Below are positions 11,966 through 23,146 of a DNA stretch of 64,000 bases, piece after piece; within the stretch, counting starts at the first letter, position 1; each line of letters starts with the position of its first letter. Under the pieces are notes generated by a model. That model worked only from the letters and a program-made list of their open reading frames with translations, was not told where the DNA came from and did no database searches. Source of the DNA: Tethya wilhelma. Its lineage: Eukaryota; Porifera; Demospongiae; Tethyida; Tethyidae. The stretch lies in assembly GCA_964030475.1 (NCBI GenBank), contig CAXIPT010000006.1, positions 1,730,817 through 1,794,816 on the forward strand. The letters run 5' to 3'. The position numbers and the translations under genes were made by a program.

Positions 11966-12659
11966 CATTGATAGAAGACTTGAAAATATCTGGTAGATAT
12001 TTTTTCCTATCCGTTTTGTTTGCGGGTGTCCATGCAGACAAGCTCCCAGCCTGTAGCTTCTTCAGATGGTAAGAAAATTTAAATCTTTTAACAATTTTAT
12101 TGCAATAATTATGTTCACTTAAAAGATTTAGTGAAACAACAATAATTATCATACTTTCAGTGATTTCTATGAAGTTTAAGGTACACATTACAAATCATAT
12201 ACCTCATACTACAGGTACATGCATATACACTCACATAGTGATAGGACAGGACATAGTGACACGACTAGCACAAACTTTTTAAGTCAGGACAAAAACGGCA
12301 TCACTAGACATGATTTAGGTAAGCCTCGGACAAGAATAAACACAAGAAAGTTACCTTTGACATAGTTGTGGTGGAGGGACCACATAGGCCTTCACAAATG
12401 GCTTGTCTTAGGCTAGCAACAGGTCCATGATTTTGGAGTGAGTATAACAGCTGAGCAACAAATCCTCAACCTGAAATAGATAAAAATAATTACTAATTGT
12501 GCATCTTACACTAAAATTAAAAATTAATTTGAAAAAATTACAGCTACAAATATTCATCCGGTGAGGGACATCGTGTGAAAATTCTAAACAAACCACCACT
12601 TGGGATTAACCTGAAATACTTTAGAGTCGACTTGCAGTCCTGGCCAATACTCTTGGCAC

Positions 12660-13380
12660 GACACCTGGTGCCAGCTTCCCAATACTCCCACTTCAGACTG
12701 CTCCATAAGTGTCATCAATGGAACGCTAACATCTGTTGGTGGTGTGCAAGATGGGTGGGCCACTAATCAGATATTCAGTCTCATTAAGAAAAATGATGGT
12801 AGGAGGAGGTGGGTGGAGACATTACCACCCATGCCAGAGAAAGTAGGACTGACAAGAACAGTATGCTGTGGAACACATTTGATAGTTGTACCATGGAATT
12901 CATCAATGATTTTCACAATGAACCTGACATCACACAAATGGTCCCGTGTGGCCAATAAGCCATCATTATATGGTCTATATAGTCTAGTGATGTGTGGGGA
13001 ACATCTCTACTTTGTGTACGAGAGTAAGAGAATGTTCAGATGTTCAACCAATGACCTCATTCAGTCTACAGAATCGAGCAAAACTGATATTTGAACTGAA
13101 CTAGAACACACAGGTCTTTTCTCGTGGTCTACTATTGTGGCAATTCATGATCATCTGATATTAGTTGGAGGGAAAGATTCAAAAGGCAACCCCACTAGAG
13201 CCGTTAGGATGTACTCTCCAACCACAAAGACATGGGAGGAGATAGGACACATGAAGACACCTGGAAGGGACTGTTTAGCAGCTGTCCTACCCAACAATCA
13301 TTTACTATATACTAGCAGGTGGTTACACTACTAGATGGTCCAAAAGTAAAACAAGTGAAGTTGAAATTTCTGATGTATGC
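12660..13380 (+). pseudogene. Broken Kelch-repeat copy of the SH3/Kelch gene
   Basis: Closely similar to the Kelch exon at 10060-10762. The match begins at DTWCQLPNTP near 12660 and runs through GGVQDGWATNQ, MPEKVGLTRTVCC, SPTTKTWEEIGHMKTP and VLPNN. A Trp codon changed to TGA near 13093 (the paralogue reads IWTEQEHT, here I-stop-TE), and a small indel near 13310 destroys the last GGW blade. No SH3 or coiled-coil exon precedes it within 1.8 kb. It is either a third gene copy that has died or the separated end of the first gene. Confidence 0.8.
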
Positions 13381-13497
13381 ATTATTATTAATTAATAAGC
13401 TTTATCATCCTTAACATCTTTATCTTTATAAAATTTGTTAGTTTTTTTGTATATCACACTCTACGCACACAATTATCATTAAGCAAACCAAAATACT

Positions 13498-14084
13498 AGC
13501 CTCGTTCCAAGGCTCCTCCTTCGTGTACATTTTCTTTGAAAATAAGGAGAGAAAGAGCCTGGTACATTTTATCACGTGAGTGATGCAATCAATGACGCAC
13601 TTTGATTTTTTTAATGAGCAATTAGTAATACGTACGTACGTCTTTTACTGTGTGTTTCCGCCAGCTAGTTTTCTTGCTCTTAGAGGCCCAAGAGTCTCTT
13701 CTTGTTATCTACAATCTGAGAAATTGTTTTAGCTATCGATCAACTATGAAAAGATACTTTGACAGCATGTTGTAACAGTTTGTGCTCTAAAAAACGATAG
13801 GCGATTTCTGGATACAAAAATCTTGGTCAATGCAGGGGAGTTTCAACAAAATAGGTCTTAATAATGTAGCATTGACAGCTAGCTCCCTTACTAAACAAAG
13901 GCTTTACAAGAGTGAAAAACAAAGTAGGCATTAGCTGAGATGACATAAAAAAAATTTGCTGACGTAGGCCACATCTACCTTCATGTCTACCTTGCGTCAC
14001 TCATGTGATAATTTGGTTTTCTCTCTCCATATTTTTGAAGAAAATATACGTGAGGGAGGAGTTTGGGAACAAGGCTACCAAAAT
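13498..14084. mobile_element. TIR element, about 590 bp (family E)
   Basis: Imperfect terminal inverted repeats of about 85 bases: the left arm contains CTCGTTCCAAGGCTCCTCC and TTATCACGTGAGTGATGCAA, and the right arm is its reverse complement with changes. The inside is non-coding, so it is non-autonomous. A diverged partial copy lies at 36385-36560. Confidence 0.75.
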
Positions 14085-14402
14085 ACTATGTCACTTAAAA
14101 TATACTCATAATAATAAGACCCCCCCAAACAATACCCTCATGATTGTGGTATTATGTATACTGTGGACATGAATAGCAGAGACTATACCCCTCATAATAT
14201 TATCATTGCAGTCTTAACAGTGATGTGTTTCGGCTGGTGGTGCATGATGATGGTACTTCCCTGACTGAACTTTTTAGACTGAGCTGATGCTTCAATTTTC
14301 TTAACTTCAACCTCAGTTCAACTTTGTAGTTTCCTATAATTAGAACACAAACTAGTAAATAGGTCAAAAGTCACTTCAAGGTAGTAACCATAGCAACTGA
14401 CC

Positions 14403-14471
14403 TTCTCTAGTTTGCTCTCAAGGAGGTCAACCTCTTGTTTGAGAGAATCCACCAATTCTTGAGATTCCCAC
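14403..14471 (-). CDS. Orphan coiled-coil exon
   Basis: On the minus strand CTTTCAG precedes an open 69-base block encoding ESQELVDSLKQEVDLLESK, followed by GTCAGT. A second, less certain block at about 14210-14335 (minus) follows after an AG and reads EVEVKKIEASAQSKK in another frame. It looks like one or two exons of a coiled-coil gene, perhaps a relic related to the death-domain genes, but no full gene can be built. Confidence 0.4.
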
Positions 14472-14598
14472 TGAAAGAAAATGAGTAACTATATACAAGT
14501 GGAGCACAAAATAGACTAAGTTAAGTCATCTTAATCAGTGTTAGTAAATCTGACCCATATATAGATATCCTACTCAGGCACACGCGTGAACGCATATG

Positions 14599-14640
14599 CA
14601 CACACACACACACACACACGCACACACACACACACATGAC
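14599..14640. repeat. (CA)n microsatellite
   Basis: CA repeat interrupted once by CG. Confidence 0.9.
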
Positions 14641-15362
14641 ATACACACACGTCAGCATACTTCTATACTAGTAATGTAAGAAGTGTGAATAAGTACACCA
14701 ACTAGGTAACCACTAATGTAAGTGACTATGCCATAACAGTAAGACAAAGCCCACTAAGTAGTAATGCTTAGAGAAAAGCCTCATATTACGAGCTAAAATA
14801 AGAAAAGACACTGACAAGACAGCTTCTTCAATCCTGTCCAATCCTTTGTAAAAGAAACAGGTACCAAGCTAAAAAAAAAAAATTGGAGAAATTTCGGTAA
14901 GATTTTTTTTGCTGTTGGTGGTGGTGGTGGTGGTGTTTTAATTAGATGCTCAGAGCATAATAGATAGTTCTGTGACATTGTTGATGAGTATTTTTTTTTC
15001 TCTCAAAATGTGATACTGTTTGATTGTGATGTGGTATCTGGACTCCTATGGGAGTAGTCCCACCCTCACTAGAGCGTACCACATGTAGGTCAGGAGATCA
15101 AAGGGACTGAACTGAACCTGTGGTTATGCAATGAGTGCCAGGTAGCTCCTCCGATGACAGAAAAACAAGTGGTAAATCATCACTGATGTTCAACTAACCA
15201 GTAGCTTATAGACCTAATAAAAAAATAAGCTCTGCATGGTACTACAGCCATGGATTTTATAAGCTGTTCAGTTTATTGGTGGACAAAATTAAGCCCTCCC
15301 AAAACCTACCCCAAACCCACACACACACACATGCACACACACACATGCACGCACGCACACAT

Positions 15363-15398
<36 letters not shown>

Positions 15399-16079
15399 AC
15401 ATACACACACAAACACATTCATGCAGATATATACACACACACATGCATGCACACAGCTATTATTGAGGTAAAAAGGAATTTATTCTTCTTATTATTTTTT
15501 TAAACCCATTTAAAATCCTTCGTATTGCTACATAAACAATTATAGCTAATAAAATTAGTTCCTTTTGTGGGGATTGTACAGATTCTTTTTATATATACAC
15601 TTTCCTTGTTATTTTCTAAGGCTTGTAATTTCACCAATAAGATATGGCGCCATGCAACACTGTCAACAGTAGTGGGGATAATTACTGTAAACTGAGAAAA
15701 GAATTATTATTCTACAATTCTAATTTACTATAATAGGGATTAAATGGCTTATGTATGGTAACCAAAAAATCCTACAAGAGGATGGACAGCTGCCTTGCAG
15801 TAAAGTCATGCACCACAGTGTAACTTGATCGACTATCTCTTAACTGAGGCATGCCTATAAATGCTATTTCCTTATTGGTTTCCTCATGATCAAGTTATAT
15901 AATTGAAGTATTATGCATAATGACATCGGATCTGAGCTGTGGGTTTGCTTTGGTGGGCTTTTCGTATTTAAACGACCACCGTCTAACAGTTTGAGTCACA
16001 TCATCCGAGAACTGCAACTGCCGGAGCAAAAGCAATCTTACTTATCAAACAACTCAACTTCAGAACGCTCTCGTGCAAA
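14641..16079. other. Spacer upstream of the TULIP-like gene
   Basis: No gene seen. Contains a long impure CA repeat (15317-15460) whose apparent His/Thr-rich reading frames are artefacts. The last 150 bases hold the presumed promoter and 5' UTR of the next gene; no clear TATA box could be assigned. Confidence 0.5.
15317..15460. repeat. Long impure (CA)n microsatellite
   Basis: CACACA units mixed with CATGCA and CATACA units over about 145 bases. Confidence 0.95.
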
Positions 16080-17390
16080 ATGGATTTTCATGATGGATCT
16101 CTTGCACGCTTACTACGGGAAATTCTTGAAGCATTCAAAGCTGTGATGAAGACTGGCATTCCAGGTGTTATGCCAGTCCTTGATCCTCTGAAGATAGGAA
16201 GCTTTAATTTCTCCGTAGATGAAAAGCTAATCCAGGCAAAAGCTGACTTCAACAATGTAGTCGTCTCTGGGTTATCAACTTTTGATATTCCGAAGGTTGA
16301 TGTTGACATGAAGAAATTGAAGGCATCTGCTGTCATCACAGTCAAAGAGCTTGAGTGCAGTGGTCAATACAAGTTGAATGGTACTGCAGTTTATGTTGTG
16401 CCATTAAATGGTCATGGTGGTTTCTCACTGAAAGCTGATGCTGTCAAAGCTACGATTAGCTTGCAACTTCACATGGTGAGTGAAAACAAGTTTGGCATCA
16501 AAGTGGATGTTGAAGAGATTAGCTTTGATGCTAGTGCTTTAACCGTGCATTTCGACAACCTGGAGGGTGGAGGAGATTTGGGAAAATTGCTGAATGAAAT
16601 TCTCAATCTTTTTGCACTAAACATATTCCATTTGGTTGAGCCGATGCTTGCTGGTAAGGTGAAGACAGCCTTGCAGGATTATATTGATCACCTTCTCAAG
16701 AAAATCCCATTTCCCATTACTGAAAGTGCACTTAGCCAGCTTCCTGAAACGCACCCCTTCCGTGCTGCTCTCTATCATCCTTATCATTTGCCGGAACTTG
16801 TTCAAGTTTCTGGTAAAGGTATCAATTTGAATGCTCTCTTTGACAAAATCATTGCCAACGTAGACCACCTGATTGTCAAAGAAGGCTATGATCCATGGCA
16901 CATTCCCGGTGAAGCTGAGACGCATTTCAAAAAGTGGATATTCAGTGGTGGTGCCAAGTTTTATGATGCAAGCGTTTCTGGCCTGTCTTCGATTGTTCGC
17001 ACGGGTGATGTCACACTAAACCCAGCAACAAAGACACTGGATCTGAATATTGGACTATCTCGAACTGCAAATGGAGGAGGAAAATGGAAAGCATGGCTCA
17101 CACCTATCGATATCTCAGGCCATGCTGGAGTTAAAATTTCCAACTTGAAAATCAAAAGTACCCTAAAGCTCAAAGATGATGGACATGCCCAAATTGAAGT
17201 GTTTCAATTGGCAGCTAACCCTGATATTCATGTATCCATCTCTGGATTGGGCCCACTCAACTGGATTCTTGACCTATTCACAAATACAATCATTGGCTTC
17301 TTGACTCCCTTCTTGAACAACCTTGTTATGCCCAAACTCAAAAGCCTGCTACAAAAGGAATTGGATAAATTCAAAATTCCAATTCCTTAA
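16080..17390 (+). CDS. TULIP / JHBP-like lipid-binding protein, intronless
   Basis: One uninterrupted frame of 436 residues. The N-terminal half has the juvenile-hormone-binding/takeout and mite group-7 allergen pattern: an amphipathic start helix, GIPGVMPVLDPLKIGSF, then alternating beta strands (VVVSGLSTF; FSLKADAVKATISLQL) and a long helix near residues 165-215. A second similar module starts near KEGYDPWHIPG (about residue 280) and ends with a C-terminal helix. TULIP proteins bind lipids or other hydrophobic molecules in a long tunnel. No signal peptide is visible at this Met and there is no upstream in-frame exon, so a cytosolic protein is possible; a missed 5' exon could change that. 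Having no introns in an intron-rich region suggests retrocopying or simple single-exon origin. Confidence 0.75.
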   Translation: MDFHDGSLARLLREILEAFKAVMKTGIPGVMPVLDPLKIGSFNFSVDEKLIQAKADFNNVVVSGLSTFDIPKVDVDMKKLKASAVITVKELECSGQYKLNGTAVYVVPLNGHGGFSLKADAVKATISLQLHMVSENKFGIKVDVEEISFDASALTVHFDNLEGGGDLGKLLNEILNLFALNIFHLVEPMLAGKVKTALQDYIDHLLKKIPFPITESALSQLPETHPFRAALYHPYHLPELVQVSGKGINLNALFDKIIANVDHLIVKEGYDPWHIPGEAETHFKKWIFSGGAKFYDASVSGLSSIVRTGDVTLNPATKTLDLNIGLSRTANGGGKWKAWLTPIDISGHAGVKISNLKIKSTLKLKDDGHAQIEVFQLAANPDIHVSISGLGPLNWILDLFTNTIIGFLTPFLNNLVMPKLKSLLQKELDKFKIPIP

Positions 17391-18354
17391 GTCAATATTA
17401 AAGTGAGCAAAATGCTTAGATGTGAACTTCAATAATGTATAGCTAGACCCTATTGCAGTTATAAATGTAGTATAATTGAATTTTAATTCTAAGACTTATA
17501 ACATTGTATTTCTTATTATGATATACTTAGTGACTACTTAGACTATATTATAGCTAGTTATATTGAATTTGAACTCGGATTTAGTTATTACTCTATAATA
17601 CCTTGTTTCAATACAACTAATATTCATGGTTGGATTTGAATTTGAAACTTAATTGGTAGCTATAGTAAGAGGTATAGTAGCAATCCTTTTCTTAAAGCAA
17701 TTGCATTGTTTGTTTAGCTCACTACTGCAAGGAAAAAAGTAAGCTACATAAAGTGGCTTCAGCCAGTGCAAAGTTGTGAGGATGTGGGACCATCATGATC
17801 ATTTGCTTAGTAAATTAGCAAACTAGCTGTCTTGATGCTTTTTTTCTGGGATGTGTTGCTGTGGTTCAGTCTTTCCAACATCTGGTCTAAGCCTGTTATC
17901 ATTTAACAACTGTCAACCAGAGTCAAGACAATATTGAAACAGTTTCGTTACGATTATAATATATAGTTATTATTATGATTGTGCAATTGTAAGTCTGCAG
18001 AAGTTTGTGTACATGTTTTAACAGATTATTAATATGTACAAAATAGCTGTTACACTCAAACCTTAAGTGAAACTGTCACTGATAAAGGATCACAATTACT
18101 GAAAGTTATTAACTTTATTGCTTTAGTATAGTTACAAACAGTTTTTTATTGCACACACCTATTAACTATTAAGATCTACAGAAAACTTGATAGTGTATTT
18201 TGTTTGGCACTCTTTTGTCAAGTCAACTACATTTAAACTAGTTAGTAAAAATAGTTTATAATATAAATTACTTTTTGCATTGTGAAGAGGGAAAAATATA
18301 ATTGTCAAATTGGCTGTATCAGTTGTATGTTTTGTAATAATTGTCATTGTCTAT
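17391..18354. other. AT-rich spacer, no gene seen
   Basis: 3' flank of the TULIP-like gene. No canonical AATAAA close to the stop and no repeat ends recognised. Confidence 0.5.
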
Positions 18355-18720
18355 TCCCACTAGGGTACATAGGAATGGCATGGATGGCCCATTAGTGCAA
18401 TAGCTACAAATATTCACACAAATAACTCTGCAAAAACTGAGCACTTGGCAGCTTGGTACTGTCCAAAAGGCTTCTTAAGTTACTAGCTATTAAGCTTATT
18501 CTCTTTCCAATCAGCACAAAAACATGGCGTAAAACCATCGCTAAAGTACCAAACTGCAAAACCTACAATTGTCTCCTTCTGATTCTTCTTCTTAATTCTT
18601 CTCAGTTTCTTCTTCTTTTGTCTTGAAACAACTCTTCTCACAGACTGCTTATTTTCAGAAGCTGATTCTTGAATGAATAAACTTGGTATTGTCTTCACGT
18701 GCTTTTGGTATCTGTTTTCC
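18355..18720 (-). repeat. Family C repeat, partial, reversed
   Basis: Shares GGCATGGATGGCCCATTAG and CTGCAAAAACTGAGC with 25860-25950, and in reverse complement matches 25000-25220 and 36040-36245. Non-coding. Confidence 0.7.
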
Positions 18721-19130
18721 GTATCTCTTATTGGGTGGCTAGATACAACTTGTCAAGGCCTAAAGTGCCCCCTCTGTATAGCCGCTATTCATTTCTACAC
18801 TCTTGCATAAATTTAAAAAAAATTCAAAATGGTGACCCTTTTTCAGATCAGTAGACAAGTGTGGCCCCTGAGTGATGCAACCTTCCATGCTGAGCAGTTT
18901 TCATCTCTAAAATGATCCCCTCTTAGAAGAATGTCTACTTTGCAGGCAATTAAGCACCTCAGTCCTTAATTACCACACTTTGATTGTTGCAACGGACTCT
19001 GCTAGAGTGGCAGTAAACCAAATGGTCGGGTGGCAGCATCACTCAAAAATTGGAAATTAACTTCATATAAAGCAAAGACAAACGATGATTATTAGAATTT
19101 AATAAAGTTTCAACTTTTATAATAATTGAC

Positions 19131-19258
19131 ATTGCCTCACACAAAGAGATGACGTGGAATTCATGATTGAACTGAATTTGGACAATGGAACCGGTATAAC
19201 CTGAACCTATCAGACATTTAGAGTGGATGGACTAGAAACCAACTATGTCCTATATACA
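19131..19258 (+). pseudogene. Fragment of fibrinogen-domain gene
   Basis: Translates to MIELNLDNGTGIT, then a stop where the intact gene has Trp, then TYQTFRVDG, ETNYVL. It matches residues encoded at about 42760-42870 on the minus strand almost base for base. The copy is cut by repeat A2, which begins immediately after. A truncated segmental copy of the gene at 42445-43679. Confidence 0.85.
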
Positions 19259-19261
19259 CAT

Positions 19262-19558
19262 TGCAAAGCAAGGAAACAAGACAAGTCTCTGAATTTCGGC
19301 ACATGACTACTTTATTTTCATGAATCAAGTTACTGATATTTGTCGATCGTTTGGCTCATGAGTCAATGCAAGCAATCTCTTGGCTAATTTAGATGAAATA
19401 GCAAGCATGTAGAATGTAGGTACACAGTAATGTTTGAGAGTTGGGCACAAAAAATGAAGTAGTCATGTGCCGAAATTCAGAGACTTGTCTTGTTTCCTTG
19501 CTTTTTACCGCACTGCCCATTCCTACACTTCTCATTTTTATAAAATTTTTCTACTTGT
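19262..19558. repeat. Repeat A2 foldback
   Basis: Inverted arms 19262-19320 and 19455-19555 with CACATGACTACTTTATTTTC and its complement. It abuts the reversed A1 module. Confidence 0.8.
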
Positions 19559-20181
19559 TCATTCACTTTTTTAAACATCAAGGTGCTCAACTGCATGGAG
19601 ACAACCACACAGATTAGACTAGTCAGTCTCTACAAAAAGCAGAAGTCTACATTTGATGCGCATACGCATTATAGGCATGCAAACCATGTGGTCTATTGAC
19701 GACCGTTATACCTACATCAAAATGGCTAAATAAAAATACAGTATTTTATATCAAGAGTTTCAAAGCTGCCTAGATTTTGTCTGCTGCCTTTTCACCAGCA
19801 AACAAGTCGAAAAATTCGTACTACAGATGAAATGAAGTCTCACTATGTAGTCAAGGTTGGCTCAATGCCTTTTGTTTGTCTGGAAATCGCGTTCAAGTAA
19901 GCCAGTTAGGAAGAAGTAAGGAAGAAAGGAAGGAAGGAAGGAGAAAACAAAATTGCACTCTTGTGGTTTCTCACCAGCGCTCTCTCCAGAGTGCTCTAGA
20001 AACTTTCTGCCAAGTTTCTTTGTTAATACAGTAAGCAAACTGCATGTCTGTGAGAGGCTATTAAATGCATTTAAAGGCTTAGCTTTCTTTCCTCGAAAGT
20101 TTATAAGCATTAACATTTTGTATTGTGTCAATGAGACAGTCGGCCCATTCCTACTATACGTACTACCGTACGTATGATACA
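19559..20181 (-). repeat. Repeat A1, reversed
   Basis: Ends with CGTACTACCGTACGTATGAT, the reverse of the A1 left end, and holds (GGAA)n at 19919-19945. Lies just upstream of the first visible Delta-like exon, where the MNNL exon would be expected. Confidence 0.85.
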
Positions 20182-20300
20182 TGTTAGTTTTTTGTATAAC
20201 TGATGTATTAATTCTACTGTCAATTTACTTAATTAATATGTGATGATCTACTGAAAATTAGGCAATTAAGAATCAACTATAACTTATAAAATTGTTACAG

Positions 20301-22065
20301 GGTTCAGTTCAGCTCTTTGTGAAGGTTGAGGATAATGATGAAACAAGTGATCCTGATGAAGTTGACAGTATCTACATCAACATCTCTCTCATTCCTAGCT
20401 CTAACTTCACCCCATCAATTCAATATAATGGAAATTATGGCAACAGTCAAATATGGCTTAGTTTTCGGTTACAGTGTGCTCCTAACTACTATGGCAATCA
20501 TTGTAGAACATTTTGTGTAGCTCGTGATGATTCTTATGAACACTATACATGTGATAATGGTGGTCAGAAGGTCTGTCTTCCAGGTTGGACAGGATCTAGA
20601 AATGTATCACTGTTTGGATTACCAGTCCGACAGTACTGTGTAGACTGCACTGCTGAACACTATTATGGCACAGACTGTGTATACTGTGAGCCTCATGATG
20701 ATGATATCAATGGTCACTATTCATGCAACTATACTACTGGAGAAAAGGTGTGTCTCCCCGGATGGACACATGAACAAGTAAATACCAGTTGTGATCAAAA
20801 CTGCTGTTTGGCGAACATCAATGATTGCAATAATACTTTGTGTAGAAATGGTGGAACATGTGTGGTAAGTATATTAAGCTTAAGGCAATCTCTCCTACAA
20901 ATTTAAAGTAGTCAAGCATGACATTGTACATGTGCTGAAATTCTGATTGCAATTTTTGGCTTTATGGTGCAGGACATGGTGAATGGTTTCATGTGCGATT
21001 GTGTGTCTGGGTATAGTGGTGACAACTGTGAGACTGAAATCAATGAATGTCTCATTCACACTCCATGTCAAAATGGTGGTAATTGTACTGATTTGTTCAA
21101 TGACTATCATTGTGATTGTGTGTCTGGGTATGGTGGTGACAACTGTGAGACTGAAATTGATGAATGTCTCATTCACACTCCATGTCAAAATGGTGGTAAT
21201 TGTACTGATTTGTTCAATGACTATCACTGTGCCTGTGAAGGAGAATTCGAGGTATTCTTTATCCAATACTGTTCTTTTAGCTAAGTTTTACTTTTGAACT
21301 CTTGTAGGGTAAGAACTGCTCGAAAATACTTCTATCAAACTCAGGTATTTTGCTCGTATATCAATTATTGTATAATAGTCATTGTTTATCCATGTGGTAG
21401 CACGTACATTATAATTATATAATTATATTATTATAATTATATGAAGCTGTTTTAGGCCTAGCTAACCGCTTTAAATCTAAAAACGTCAATGTTATTCGTG
21501 TGTAAGGGCATCCAGAGCTACAAATTGACTCAAATCATGAGTCAATTTATGACAAGTCGATTTCGACAGACAATATTCCTTTCAGTTTCTGTCAAACCTA
21601 ACTCTTATAGATTTATCCCACTTAGCCAAGCGATTGGCATAACCATTTTAATTATAAGCTATAGATGATTGCATTTTATAATCAAGCCGAATGATCTATC
21701 AAAAACGGTATGTCCAAATTCTAAACATGCATGAAGTATGTGTTGTTTTATTACTTATTTATTTTGCTCTGCATGCTATCAATTTTATAGGTTCACCCTC
21801 TGAAAATACTGTCATTGTTATTGTGGTGCCTCTGTCTGTTTTTTTTGTTATATTTGTTTTGATAACTGGAGCCACAATACTGGGTGCTTGCATCATTTAT
21901 TATCGTAAAAAGAGGAATGGTATGATTCTTCAAACAGTATAATCTAAACTAGTGCTTCGTAATCAATTGTATATTGTCTTTTTACCATTAGTAGTAAACT
22001 CTACTAACAAAGATTGTGGTGTTTATGGTGAAGAAGAATTTTATATAACCATGAGCAATAATTGA
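20301..22065 (+). CDS. Delta-like Notch ligand, 5' end missing
   Basis: Exons with clean sites and phases: 20301-20864, 20973-21251, 21308-21344, 21791-21919 and 21992-22065 (stop). Order of modules: a linker VKVEDNDETSDPDEVD, a DSL domain (CAPNYYGNHC, CVARDD, HYTCDNGG, CLPGWTG), a second DSL-like unit (EHYYGTDC, HYSCNYTTG, CLPGW), an EGF split by an intron, two calcium-binding EGFs (INECLIHTPCQNGGNC; IDECLIHTPCQNGG), one transmembrane segment (VIVIVVPLSVFFVIFVLI) and a short tail with two tyrosines (VYGEEEFYITMSNN). DSL plus EGF plus a single membrane pass is the Notch-ligand layout, so it would present DSL to Notch on a neighbouring cell. The MNNL domain that should come first is absent; A1 and A2 repeats occupy that place. 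The two EGF units are nearly identical, so duplication was recent. Confidence 0.85.
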
Positions 22066-22659
22066 AACATGCAAAATTTAAGTGAGAAAAGAGACACTAG
22101 TCAAAACAAGGAATGTAGATAAATACTAATAGAAATAAGTTTATGTTAGATGAGTTAGGCCTATTAGTAATAAGTAGTAAAAATGAGTGTATAATTATGT
22201 ATCTTTAGTGTTGTATAAGAATTACAAATGAAACAAATTTTTGAATGCAAAGAAATAGCTTAAGTTTCTATTTTGTGGTTATTAGTTATAAATGGATACT
22301 CAGACATTGTATTACCTTGATAACTAACAGTATACGGTATACAGAACACATTTCACGTAACATTTGGCATTAATTTTAATGCATGAAAATCCATTTGGAA
22401 ACAGAATAACAACAAATTAAGTTAGTGTTATATTCCTTTTGTTTGTCAAAAAGTATTGGTAACTGCAGATTTTGATCCAGATCTAGCCATATCATAGTCT
22501 GTTTACTAACAGAAAAAAAGAGCCAGAAGTTTGATATAACATCATATAAGATATCTCTTCTACATTCCTCATACAAGCCTGGTGGACAGGATGTGGTATC
22601 TATTTCTTTTCATTCTTCGGTTAATTGACTGAACCCAACTACAGGGAATTTCGAACCTA

Positions 22660-23146
22660 CTTATTAATAACTGCGTTGCAAACTGTGGGTTGGCTGCAAT
22701 CAGTGCCTGCACTGGTCTGTACCACATGAATGTTGATTACTCCTCCCTTTTCCTCAGGGCCTTTACGAAGTTGATCATCTAGAACAGGTGGACGCAAGGA
22801 AATGTGTTCTGTAACTGGCTGAGGATTGTCAGTTTTTCTTTGTTCCTTTCATCTTCTCCAGATACAAACCTTTGAATCTCATAATGTGCATCCACACAAT
22901 CAGAACATTCAACCATAAAGTACCGCAATCCTTTCTCTCTCATTCCTGCATTATCACTTGCAAATTTTTCTGATCATTACCCGTGTTGTTGACTCGTATA
23001 TTTAGCGTATTTGCCTCAAACTGATCTTTCCTTGAAACTAGTAAGTATACTGAAATGAATGGTACTATTGTTAGTAGGACTTGTACAAGGGTTATGAATT
23101 GAACCAACTTTGTATCATCTAAATAATTATATCTAAAAGATGGCAT
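22660..23146 (-). pseudogene. Candidate single-pass membrane protein gene with frameshifts
   Basis: The minus strand opens with MPSFRYNYLDDTKLV, then a hydrophobic stretch (FITLVQVLLTIVPFISVYLLV), then a polar region. Two frameshifts (near 22947 and 22815) must be crossed to keep reading through VECSDCVDAHYEIQRF and VLDDQLRKGPEEKGG. A type II membrane topology is inferred. I do not recognise the family. The N-terminal part overlaps the unit of the tandem array to the right, so the array seems to have copied the start of this gene. Confidence 0.35.

Noticed and set aside
15250..15503. Two His/Thr-rich open frames on plus
   Set aside because: They are translations of the impure CA microsatellite, open in several frames.
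16088..17173. Minus-strand frames opposite the TULIP-like gene
   Set aside because: Shadows; codon pattern and domain match support only the plus strand.
20895..21266. Minus-strand Thr/Ile-rich repeated frame
   Set aside because: Antisense shadow of the EGF repeats.
22376..22576. 66-residue minus-strand frame downstream of the Delta-like gene
   Set aside because: No domain, splice or repeat support.
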